From assembly GCA_002358875.1 (NCBI GenBank), contig DEPS01000075.1:20529-37326 (forward strand): a DNA stretch of 16,798 nt, written 5' to 3'. This stretch comes from Lachnospiraceae bacterium UBA3386 (GTDB lineage Bacteria > Bacillota > Clostridia > Lachnospirales > Lachnospiraceae). Position numbers and translations under genes: made by a program. Positions 6,346 through 12,949 of this stretch are shown piece after piece. The notes beneath the pieces are model-generated. The model searched no databases. It was not told the origin of the DNA and worked only from the letters and a program-made list of their open reading frames with translations. Position 1 is the first letter of the stretch. Each line of letters begins with the position of its first letter.

Positions 6346-7533
6346 CTACAGAAGGTGCGGGGTCTTCCCGGATTCCAGATCGCGCCAGACGGGCGAGAAG
6401 CTCCTGAGGTAAGTGACAACCTCCTTTACGTTCCGGATCAGATAGTCGACCTCTTCCTGAGTGATGTCCTCTCCGAGGGAGAGCCTGAGCGAACCGTGTG
6501 CCACATCGTGAACGCGGCCGATGGCCAGGAGCACATGGCTGGGGTCAAGGGACCCGGATGTGCAGGCACTGCCGGAGGAGGCGCTGATTCCCCGGTCATC
6601 CAGAAGCAGAAGAAGCGATTCGCCCTCGATCCCTTCGAAACAGAAATTCACATTTCCGGGAAGTCTTCTCACGGGGTCGCCGTTCAGGGCCGAGTGCGGG
6701 ATCTCCGACAGCCCTTTGATCAGCCTGTCGCGCAGGGCCGTCTGATGAGACGCGTTCTTTTCAAGATTTTCCGCGGCCTCTTTTAAAGCCGCCGCCATGG
6801 CCATGATGCCCGGTACATTCTCCGTTCCTGCGCGCTTACCCTTCTCCTGTGCGCCGCCTTCGATCAGGTTCGTGAGCGCGACGCCCTTTCTGGCGTATAA
6901 AAAGCCGACGCCCTTGGGACCGTGGAACTTGTGGGCCGATGCGGACAGAAGGTCGATATTGTCCGCCTTTACATCGATTTTCAGATGTCCCACAGCCTGC
7001 ACGGCATCCGTGTGGAAGAGAACTCCGTGCTTTTTACAGACAGCTCCGATCTCTCTGATCGGCTGGATCGTTCCGATCTCATTGTTGGCTGTCATGATCG
7101 ACACCAGACAGGTGTCCTCCCTGATCGCAGCTTCCAGCTCTCCGACATCTACGATTCCGTTTTCATGAACGGGCAGCAGCGTGACCTCAAATCCTTCTTT
7201 TTCAAGGCGGTTCAAAGTATGCAGGATGGCGTGATGCTCAAACGCGGACGAAATGATGTGCTTTTTCCCTTTTCTCGCACCGATCGCCGCCGCGGAACGC
7301 AGGGCCTGATTATCCGCCTCGCTCCCTCCGGAGGTAAACAGGATCTCGTTCCGGCCGGCATTAATGACTGCCGCCACATCCTCCCTGGCCTGCTCAAGAG
7401 CCTCTTTTGCCTCCTGACCGATGGTATACAGACTGGACGGATTTCCATACACATTTTCCATATAAGGGATCATCGCATCGATGGCCGTCCGGCTCATCCT
7501 TGTCGTCGCCGCATTATCCGCATAAATCTTCAT
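6346..7533 (-). CDS. nifS: Cysteine desulfurase (NifS/IscS family)
   Basis: PLP enzyme that removes sulfur from L-cysteine as a persulfide for Fe-S assembly. The 395 residues match the family. The N-terminus MKIYADNAATT is diagnostic, the PLP lysine is K202 in SASAHKFHGPKG, the cofactor histidine lies in SAFEHHAIL (about 100-101), and the persulfide cysteine is C324 in SSGSACTSGSLDPSHVL. The short SGSACTSG loop is of the NifS/IscS group I type, which hands sulfur straight to IscU. The ATG at 7533 is fixed by the family start; its best Shine-Dalgarno, GGGAGG, is unusually far away (about 15 bases). Transcription should begin near 7734 from a consensus promoter, giving a structured leader of about 200 bases. 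Confidence 0.97.
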   Translation of the reverse strand: MKIYADNAATTRMSRTAIDAMIPYMENVYGNPSSLYTIGQEAKEALEQAREDVAAVINAGRNEILFTSGGSEADNQALRSAAAIGARKGKKHIISSAFEHHAILHTLNRLEKEGFEVTLLPVHENGIVDVGELEAAIREDTCLVSIMTANNEIGTIQPIREIGAVCKKHGVLFHTDAVQAVGHLKIDVKADNIDLLSASAHKFHGPKGVGFLYARKGVALTNLIEGGAQEKGKRAGTENVPGIMAMAAALKEAAENLEKNASHQTALRDRLIKGLSEIPHSALNGDPVRRLPGNVNFCFEGIEGESLLLLLDDRGISASSGSACTSGSLDPSHVLLAIGRVHDVAHGSLRLSLGEDITQEEVDYLIRNVKEVVTYLRSFSPVWRDLESGKTPHLL

Positions 7534-7557
7534 GGCCTTACCAGTGTTCCTCCCGAA

Positions 7558-7737
7558 ATACTTCTATATATTAATTGTCACCATTAATTACTGCCGAAGT
7601 ATATCCTTATTTCATATTTATTGTAACTGTAACGATTTCCCTTCTCACAGTCTGCAGTACCTTTCGGAACAGCTCAGTAAATACTGCAGCCAGGGTTACA
7701 ATATTCTCTGAAATGTCTTGGCTTGTTCAAGACTGTG
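7558..7737 (-). promoter_or_regulatory. Structured 5' leader of nifS
   Basis: Two folds can be drawn in minus-strand RNA. The 5' one is a three-way arrangement: CACAGT (7737-7732) with ACTGTG (7651-7646), enclosing a small TCTTG/CAAGA hairpin and a perfect 8-bp stem CTGCAGTA (7689-7682) with TACTGCAG (7659-7652). The 3' one is ATACTTC (7602-7596) with GAAGTAT (7564-7558), enclosing an ATTAAT/ATTAAT dyad, and ends just before the GGGAGG. No T-box, SAM or other riboswitch consensus was recognised. Confidence 0.4.
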
Positions 7738-7740
7738 GTG

Positions 7741-7769
7741 ATTATAAATCCTTTTACCTACTGTGTCAA
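7741..7769 (-). promoter_or_regulatory. Consensus sigma-A promoter of the nifS operon
   Basis: On the minus strand TTGACA (7764-7769), exactly 17 bp, TATAAT (7741-7746): twelve of twelve consensus bases. The -35 box lies inside the dyad at 7756-7774. Such a strong promoter beneath an operator fits repression as the main control. Confidence 0.85.
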
Positions 7770-7774
7770 TAGGT
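7756..7774. promoter_or_regulatory. Operator 1 (dyad ACCTA-N9-TAGGT) over the nifS -35 box
   Basis: ACCTA at 7756-7760 and TAGGT at 7770-7774 form an inverted repeat whose centre covers the nifS -35 hexamer. A near-copy (operator 2) lies 51-52 bp away, about five helical turns. It is the likely site of the adjacent Rrf2/IscR-type regulator; the assignment is inferred from position. Confidence 0.6.
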
Positions 7775-7792
7775 TTATTAAACATTTCTCTC

Positions 7793-7821
7793 TTGATTTG
7801 CCTATTTACCTACGATATAAT
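7793..7821 (+). promoter_or_regulatory. Predicted promoter of the Rrf2/IscR-like regulator
   Basis: TTGATT (7793-7798), 17 bp, TATAAT (7816-7821) on the plus strand. The -10 box is inside operator 2, consistent with autorepression. Start near 7828, leaving a leader of about 190 bases. Confidence 0.75.
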
Positions 7822-7825
7822 AGGT
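7808..7825. promoter_or_regulatory. Operator 2 (dyad ACCTA-N8-TAGGT) over the regulator -10 box
   Basis: ACCTA at 7808-7812 and TAGGT at 7821-7825, the same half-sites as operator 1 with a spacer one base shorter. It contains the TATAAT of the plus-strand promoter. Confidence 0.6.
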
Positions 7826-7905
7826 TAAATCTTTCGGAGGCACAGGCACAGAGACGTCCGTCCCAAATATGAGTCTTTATGCGAGTCATTGCTTCCGGCA
7901 ATCAC

Positions 7906-8001
7906 GTTATAAAAAGAATAGGTTACAGGAAGAACAAGCTATAAGCAGAGCATGTTATAAAAAGAAGAAGTTGTATGCATAACAAGTTATTTACAGAACA
8001 G
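7906..8001 (+). repeat. Imperfect 48-bp tandem duplication in the leader of the regulator gene
   Basis: A unit beginning GTTATAAAAAGAA at 7906 is followed head-to-tail by a second copy at 7954. Aligned without gaps over 48 bp they agree at about 36 positions. The second copy runs into the ribosome site of the regulator. The purine-rich repeat may affect translation start or be a binding array; its role is unknown. Confidence 0.55.
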
Positions 8002-8015
8002 AAGGAGGCTTCCGG

Positions 8016-8423
8016 ATGATCTCTACAAAGGGGCGTTACGCGATCCGCATCATGATCGATCTTGCTGAACAGGAGGACGGGAAATATATTCCCTTAAAAG
8101 ATGTGGCGCAAAGGCAGGGAATTTCCAAAAAATATCTTGAAATCATCATCAAAGATCTTGTGAAGGGCGGACTGGTCGTCGGCGCCAGCGGCAAAGGCGG
8201 CGGCTACAGGCTCTGCCGCAGACCGGAGGATTACTCCATCGGGGAGATCCTTGATATGACAGAAAACGCTTCGATGACGACTGTTGCCTGCCTGGCGGAA
8301 CACGCGGCCGAGTGCCCGCGGGCGGCGGCCTGCCAGACCCTCCCCATGTGGGAGGAATACAATCAGCTCACCCACGATTTCTTTTACAGCAAAAAACTGA
8401 GCAGCCTGATAAAGCCTCAGTAG
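8016..8423 (+). CDS. iscR: Rrf2-family transcriptional regulator, IscR-like
   Basis: Cytoplasmic DNA-binding regulator of 135 residues. The winged helix-turn-helix occupies about residues 1-65 (MISTKGRYAIRIMIDLAEQ, then the recognition region RQGISKKYLEIII and the wing GASGKGGGYRL), typical of Rrf2 proteins. C92, C100 and C106 form a C-x7-C-x5-C set near the position of the three cluster ligands of IscR (C-x5-C-x5-C there), followed by PMWEEYNQL like the LW...L of IscR. A [2Fe-2S] sensor is therefore likely, rather than the cluster-free CymR type. AAGGAGG lies about eight bases before the ATG. It is divergent from nifS-iscU, and its promoter and the nifS promoter each carry a near-identical dyad. 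CymR-like cysteine sensing remains possible given metY and cysK downstream of iscU. Confidence 0.9.
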   Translation: MISTKGRYAIRIMIDLAEQEDGKYIPLKDVAQRQGISKKYLEIIIKDLVKGGLVVGASGKGGGYRLCRRPEDYSIGEILDMTENASMTTVACLAEHAAECPRAAACQTLPMWEEYNQLTHDFFYSKKLSSLIKPQ

Positions 8424-8542
8424 TTCAAGTCGGGTTTTGGCGCTAAGATGCGCGCAAAAAAGCCTCGAATTCGGTGCCCCCATGAACAGGAGTAACCCTC
8501 AGTCCTCACAAGAGGGCAACTATGTATCTTGTAAAAAAAATC

Positions 8543-8602
8543 CTGCAATGTTACTCTTAATATTAAGAAGAAACACATCATGGTATGCAGACAGCATTGC
8601 AG
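8543..8602. promoter_or_regulatory. Nested inverted repeats upstream of galM
   Basis: CTGCAATG (8543-8550) is inverted at CATTGCAG (8595-8602). Inside is a perfect 14-bp palindrome TCTTAATATTAAGA (8555-8568). They lie 46-105 bp before the galM start and could be an operator or leader hairpin. No convincing promoter was found here. Confidence 0.35.
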
Positions 8603-8647
8603 CCAATCTATAGAAACCCATTAATTTATGCAGGACAGGAGGGCAAG

Positions 8648-9709
8648 ATGTCAGTTCATGTCAGACCGTTCGGCACTGCCGAAAACAGTGTCGAGGTAAC
8701 CAGTTACACGATCACAAACAAAAACGGCACAGAGTGTTCCTTCATCGACCTCGGAGCAGCCTGGGTCACCATGAAGGTGAAGGACAGGGAGGGAAAGTTT
8801 GCCGACGTCGTCATAGGATACGACAACGCGGATGCTTACTTCCATAATCCCACCAGCTGCGGCGAGTGCGTGGGCCGGAACGCCAACCGTATCGGCGGCG
8901 CCTCCTTCGTTATTGAGGGAAAACGCTATCAGCTGGCAAAAAACAACAACGACAGGAATAACCTTCATTCCGGACCGGACAAATGGTGCTCACACCTCTT
9001 TAATGGCTCTCTTCCCGACGGCCCGGAGGGCTGCAGTGTCCGTTTCACGAAATTCTCAAAAGACGGCGAGCAGGGATTTCCCGGAAACCTTATTTTCTCT
9101 GTCACTTATACGTTGACGGATAAAGACGCACTGAAGATTGATTACGAAGCCATTGCCGACCAGACCACGGTCATCAATCCCACCAACCACGCCTATTTCA
9201 ATCTCGCCGGAAACGGCAGCGGCACCATTCTGGACCATGAGGTCTGGATCAATGCCGACAGCTTCACCCCTGCGGACGAATTCTCCATCCCGACCGGAGA
9301 GATCCGCAGCGTGGCGGGTACTCCGTTTGACTTCACAAAGAAGAAAAAAATCGGCGACGACATCGGCGCGGACTATGACCAGCTCCGCTTCGCGAACGGA
9401 TATGACCACAATTACGCGCTCAACTGCACAGGAAGCAGCATGTGCCACGCAGCCTTACTCTACGATCCCGGATCCGGCCGCCGCATGGATGTCTACACCG
9501 ACCTCCCCGGCATGCAGTTCTACTCCGGCAACGGACTTAAGAACACATGTCCCGGCAAGGACGGAGCGGACTACCTTCCCCGCACCGGAGTCTGCTTTGA
9601 GACTCAGTATTATCCTGATGCCGTAAACAAGGAAGACTGGAAAAAGCCTGTCTTCAAAGCGGGCGAAGCCTGCCGCTCACATACCATCTATCAATTCAGC
9701 GTGGAATAA
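8648..9709 (+). CDS. galM: Aldose 1-epimerase (mutarotase)
   Basis: Cytoplasmic enzyme that interconverts the alpha and beta anomers of galactose and other aldoses, feeding the Leloir pathway. The 353-residue protein has family length. Conserved active-site residues are visible: H107 in NNLHSGPDKW, the catalytic acid H181 in NPTNHAYFNLAG, D253 in NGYDHNYAL and the catalytic base E318 in CFETQYYPDA. Start placed at the ATG at 8648, which has GGAGG five bases upstream; the open frame begins 21 codons earlier without a site. It is a single-gene unit closed by a strong intrinsic terminator. No other galactose gene is nearby, so it may serve general sugar use, possibly with the symporter that follows. 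Confidence 0.95.
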   Translation: MSVHVRPFGTAENSVEVTSYTITNKNGTECSFIDLGAAWVTMKVKDREGKFADVVIGYDNADAYFHNPTSCGECVGRNANRIGGASFVIEGKRYQLAKNNNDRNNLHSGPDKWCSHLFNGSLPDGPEGCSVRFTKFSKDGEQGFPGNLIFSVTYTLTDKDALKIDYEAIADQTTVINPTNHAYFNLAGNGSGTILDHEVWINADSFTPADEFSIPTGEIRSVAGTPFDFTKKKKIGDDIGADYDQLRFANGYDHNYALNCTGSSMCHAALLYDPGSGRRMDVYTDLPGMQFYSGNGLKNTCPGKDGADYLPRTGVCFETQYYPDAVNKEDWKKPVFKAGEACRSHTIYQFSVE

Positions 9710-9761
9710 GTCCTGCAGGCCGCCGTCCGCCTTCAGGCGATATACGCCTTTCGACAATCAT

Positions 9762-9797
9762 AAAAAAAGCATCCGGTGTATGCCGGATGTTTTTTTA
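9762..9797 (+). terminator. Intrinsic terminator after galM
   Basis: CATCCGG (9770-9776) and CCGGATG (9783-9789) pair across a 6-base loop, followed by seven T and preceded by seven A. It is a strong terminator for galM and symmetric enough to work in both directions. A smaller hairpin AGGCG/CGCCT lies just before it (9735-9749). Confidence 0.9.
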
Positions 9798-9815
9798 TGC
9801 AATATACACAAATAT

Positions 9816-9934
9816 TTGTACAACCGTATGTGTAAATCGACGAAACTTAAAAGATGTATTGACAACTTTCTCGAAGAGGTGTATACCTTAACTAGTTGAT
9901 GTCTGTACAACTTAATTTTTTCACTATACATCTT
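9816..9934 (+). promoter_or_regulatory. Promoter and repeat-rich control region of the symporter gene
   Basis: TTGACA (9859-9864), 17 bp, TATACC (9882-9887), with a predicted start near 9894. The near-palindrome TTAACTAGTTGA (9888-9899) covers the start site. TGTACAAC occurs at 9817-9824 and 9904-9911, the first within the palindrome TTGTACAA. AAGATGTAT (9851-9859), touching the -35 box, is inverted at ATACATCTT (9926-9934). The layout suggests a regulated promoter; the regulator is unknown. Confidence 0.55.
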
Positions 9935-9960
9935 AACTTAATGAAGGAGGGGTATTAATT

Positions 9961-11163
9961 ATGATTTCAAACAGTTACACGGTGCTGTTCGTGGTGGGAT
10001 TCTTCCTGTATATCGCCTTGATGATCCTCATCGCTTACGTCACCAGCAAAAAGACATCCATTGAAGGCGAAGATTATCTGATGGGCGGACGCAGCGTGAG
10101 TCTTCCTCTTCTGATCTGTACTGCTGCCGCGACAGCAGTCGGGACCGGCACCTCCGTCGGCGCGACGGCAAATGGTTTCCGCAGCGGCTGGCTGGGCGCT
10201 GTCTATCCGCTGGCCAACGCGATCGGCCTGGTTACAGTAGCCCTGTGCTTCGCAGTCGTCCGCAAGCACGAATTCCGCACACTGGCCGAAGAGCTGCAGT
10301 TCTACTATGACGGCAGCCCAAAGATGCGCAAATTCATGTCTGTCGTCCTCTTCATCGTCTCCATCATCTGGGTCGGCAGCGCCATCAACGGCGGCGCGAA
10401 CTATCTTGCTTACCTGATCGGCATGGATATGATCGTCGCAAAGCTGATCACTGTTCTGGCATTTGGTATCTATGTTTTCATCGGCGGTTACATGGCTGTT
10501 GTCTGGACAGACGCGATCCAGACCGTCCTTCTTTTCGGCGGTTTCATCCTGATCGCCATCATGGCTGTTCCGACCGCAGGCGGCTTTGACGCAATCAGGA
10601 CCGCATATACCGAAGCAGGAAATGCCGGTGCCCTGACTCCTTTCGGCGTCGGTGCCAAGGGTGTTCTCGGTGTTCTGGCTGTCGCTCTGGCTTCTTACTA
10701 CGGCGCCATGGCGGGCCCTACAGCACATATGCGTGTCTACACCGCTCAGAGCACAAAAACTGCCCGCAAGGCCATCCTTGTAGCAGCCGCTGTCGTCGCA
10801 TGCTTCTCCATTCTGCCCGCACTTGTCGGTATGTCCGCATTCACTATGGCAACCAATACCGGTGCAACCGCAGTTCTTGAGAACCCCGATTTCACCTTCG
10901 CTTACATGGCAACCACTGTTTTCCCTCCCGCAATCGGCCTGATCTGCCTGATCGCCGGTCTGTCCGCCATCATGTCCTCCGCTGACTCGGACGCGATCGC
11001 AGGTGTTACGACCTTCCTGACAGACGTTTATGTTCTGGTATTTAAGAAATCAGTCAAGGATAAAGATATCCCGAAGTATTCCAGAGGGATCCTGACCATC
11101 ATCCTGATCGCCGCATTCTGCATCCCAGGATGGCTTTCAGATCATCTTCCGCCGATCCTGTAG
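9961..11163 (+). pseudogene. Sodium:solute symporter (SSS family), 3' truncated
   Basis: Membrane protein of the sodium:solute symporter family (PutP/PanF/SGLT fold). The 400 residues hold about ten membrane segments; family motifs include the first-helix region with GGRSVSLPLLICTAAATAVG and the sodium-site region AGLSAIMSSADSDAIAGVTT. Family members are usually about 480-550 residues with 11-13 segments. Here helix IILIAAFCI ends abruptly and the last residues, PGWLSDHLPPIL, are simply the antisense of the hcp 3' end, so the natural C-terminus is lost. GAAGGAGGGG precedes the ATG by about ten bases, and a good promoter lies upstream. A truncated carrier could still be made but is probably not functional. 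The substrate cannot be told from sequence. An assembly join is the other explanation. Confidence 0.8.
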
Positions 11164-12715
11164 GCGCAATATTGTAATGCTCTACAAGATGGTTTAAAAC
11201 ATTGGGCGAAACAAAAGCAGGCAGGGTCGGGCCCAGACGAATATTCTTTATTCCCAGATGAAGGAGCGTCAGCAGCACGCAGACAGCCTTCTGCTCGTAC
11301 CAGGAAAGAATAATGGACAGGGGCAGCTCATTTACGCCGCAACCGAAGGCATCCGCAAGGGCCACGGCAACTTTAATGGCGCTGAAGGCATCGTTGCACT
11401 GGCCCATGTCCATGATGCGGGGCAGGCCTCCGATGGTTCCAAGGTCGAGGTCATTAAAGCGGTACTTGCCGCAGGCAAGGGTCAGGATCACGGTATCGGC
11501 AGGGGTGTTTTTCACCAGCTCCGTGTAATAATTTCTGCCGGGCCTTGCGCCGTCGCAGCCGCCCACCAGGAAAAAGTGCCTGATGGCGCCGGATTTGACC
11601 GCCTCTATGACCTTGTCCGCCACACCCAGAACCGTGCCGTGGGCGAAGCCGGTCATTACGCTACTGCCGCCGTTGATGCCGGTGAACTGCTTATCTTCTC
11701 CATATCCTCCCAGTTCCAGAGCCTTGTTGATGACGGGCGTAAAGTCCTTGTCCTCACCGATATGGACGATCCCAGGATAGGAGACAACTTCGGTGGTGAA
11801 TACCCTGTCCCTGTAGCTGTCCTTAGGAGGCATCAGGCAGTTGGTGGTGAAAAGCACAGGGGCTGGCATGTCCGCAAATTCCTTCTGCTGGTTCTGCCAG
11901 GCCGTTCCGAAGTTGCCCTTGAGATGGGGATATTTTTTCAGTTCGGGATAGCCGTGGGCGGGAAGCATTTCGCCATGCGTGTAAATATTTATGCCCTTGT
12001 CCTTTGTCTGCTCCAGAAGCTGCTTCAGGTCATAAAGGTCGTGGCCAGTGATGACAATAAAGGGACCTTTTTCAACCGTAAGCGGCACGCTGACGGGGAC
12101 GGGATCGCCAAAGGTTTCGGTATTGGCCCTGTCCAGCATCTCCATACACGTAAAGTTGGCCTGTCCGACCTCCAGAACAACGGGCAGAAGCTGGTCCATC
12201 CCCCAGTCCTCACCGATGGAAAACAGGGCTTTTACAAAGAAGCGGTTGACCTCATCGTTCGAATAACCCAGGACGCCAGCGTGATAAGCATATGCAGCCA
12301 TGCCGCGAATGCCGAAGAGGATCAGGGATTTTAAAGAACGGATATCCTCGTCCGCATTCCAGAGCTCAGACATTTCATAGTCTGTATTTTTCCCGCAGGG
12401 CGAACCACATGCCAGGCAGTCCGGGACAAGTCTTTCCTTCTCCGCATGAACTTCTTCGATCAGCGCCTTTAACGTCTCCTCATTGAAATTCACATTGGTA
12501 ATTGTTGTAAAAAGCCCTTTAATAAGCAGCTTAAAGGTATTTTCTGTCGGCTCTGAACCGCCGGCGATTGATCTGGCAAGCCCGATCAGAGCACCGGTCA
12601 GTCTGTCCTGAAGGCCTGAAACGTCGGCAGTCTTCCCGCAGACGCCCGCTCTGCCCATGCATCCCGAGCCTCCCGCTGTCTGCTCACACTGAAAGCAGAA
12701 CATCTTTTTTTCCAT
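11099..12715 (-). CDS. hcp: Hydroxylamine reductase / hybrid cluster protein
   Basis: Cytoplasmic Fe-S protein that reduces hydroxylamine and acts as an NO reductase in nitrosative stress. 538 residues. The N-terminal [4Fe-4S] cysteines are C7, C10, C19 and C26 (MFCFQCEQTAGGSGCMGRAGVC), and later motifs of the hybrid Fe-S-O cluster are visible: SPCGKN, THGEMLPAHGYPEL, TTNCLMPP, GGCDGARPGR, ACGKYRFN and YEQKAVCVLL. GGAGG lies nine bases before the ATG at 12715. The C-terminus reads AEDDLKAILG, a normal family end, then CRMRRSG from antisense symporter sequence, so the original stop codon appears lost at the junction near 11120. No clear promoter is seen between fprA and hcp, so it may be read through from cupin-fprA. 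Confidence 0.96.
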   Translation of the reverse strand: MEKKMFCFQCEQTAGGSGCMGRAGVCGKTADVSGLQDRLTGALIGLARSIAGGSEPTENTFKLLIKGLFTTITNVNFNEETLKALIEEVHAEKERLVPDCLACGSPCGKNTDYEMSELWNADEDIRSLKSLILFGIRGMAAYAYHAGVLGYSNDEVNRFFVKALFSIGEDWGMDQLLPVVLEVGQANFTCMEMLDRANTETFGDPVPVSVPLTVEKGPFIVITGHDLYDLKQLLEQTKDKGINIYTHGEMLPAHGYPELKKYPHLKGNFGTAWQNQQKEFADMPAPVLFTTNCLMPPKDSYRDRVFTTEVVSYPGIVHIGEDKDFTPVINKALELGGYGEDKQFTGINGGSSVMTGFAHGTVLGVADKVIEAVKSGAIRHFFLVGGCDGARPGRNYYTELVKNTPADTVILTLACGKYRFNDLDLGTIGGLPRIMDMGQCNDAFSAIKVAVALADAFGCGVNELPLSIILSWYEQKAVCVLLTLLHLGIKNIRLGPTLPAFVSPNVLNHLVEHYNIAPTGSAEDDLKAILGCRMRRSG

Positions 12716-12826
12716 ATAGGGTTTCCTCCAAAATTATCTTCCATGCCGCAAACAAGCGCATGCATCCGGCAAATGCTCCGATCAGATCAGGCAATCCAGA
12801 TCGCATGAGCGGCACAAATGCGGTTT

Positions 12827-12930
12827 GGCTTTCTCAAAAAGACTTTTCTCCAAGAGGACTTTCCTCAAAAGAGCTTTCTCCAAGAGGACTTTCCTCAAAA
12901 GAGCTTTCTCCAAAAGACTTTTCTCCAAAA
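12827..12930 (-). repeat. Array of seven 15-bp units (30-bp higher order) between fprA and hcp
   Basis: Head-to-tail 15-bp units begin at 12930 on the minus strand and run to 12827 (the last has 14 bp). Two versions alternate: TTTTGAGGAAAGTCC and TCTTGGAGAAAGCTC, giving 30-bp identity between 12841-12870 and 12871-12900. Each unit can form a 4-5 bp mini-hairpin (GAGGA/TCCTC or GGAG/CTCT). The first unit is also one arm of the fprA terminator, so the array may have grown from that arm. It is not a CRISPR: units are contiguous, without spacers. Confidence 0.8.
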
Positions 12931-12948
12931 CATTCGGAGAAAAGTCTT
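12914..12948 (-). terminator. Long perfect hairpin after fprA
   Basis: AAGACTTTTCTCC (minus 12948-12936) and GGAGAAAAGTCTT (12926-12914) form a perfect 13-bp stem with a 9-base loop, two bases after the fprA stop. The RNA ends the stem in TCTT followed by TT, a weak T-run. It is probably a partial terminator or processing hairpin between fprA and hcp. Alternative pairing with the downstream 15-bp repeat units is possible. Confidence 0.6.
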
Positions 12949-12949
12949 A

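Noticed and set aside
7534..7560. A four-codon CTG-started leader ending over the nifS ATG
   Set aside because: It would explain the distant Shine-Dalgarno of nifS, but a CTG start and four codons are too little evidence.
7869..7982. A 37-codon frame in the leader of the Rrf2/IscR-like gene
   Set aside because: The nearest GGAGG is about 30 bases before its ATG, and the frame is a by-product of a duplicated purine-rich segment; kept only as part of the repeat finding.
8482..8613. A 43-codon frame between the regulator and galM
   Set aside because: No Shine-Dalgarno before its ATG and no recognisable similarity.
9967..10728. A 253-codon open frame on the minus strand
   Set aside because: Antisense to the symporter gene, with low-complexity composition rich in Asp and His and no motif.
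11258..12334. A 358-codon open frame on the plus strand
   Set aside because: Antisense to hcp, whose cluster motifs make the minus-strand reading certain.
12827..12930. Possible CRISPR array
   Set aside because: The 30-bp periodicity is made of contiguous 15-bp units with no variable spacers and no cas genes nearby.
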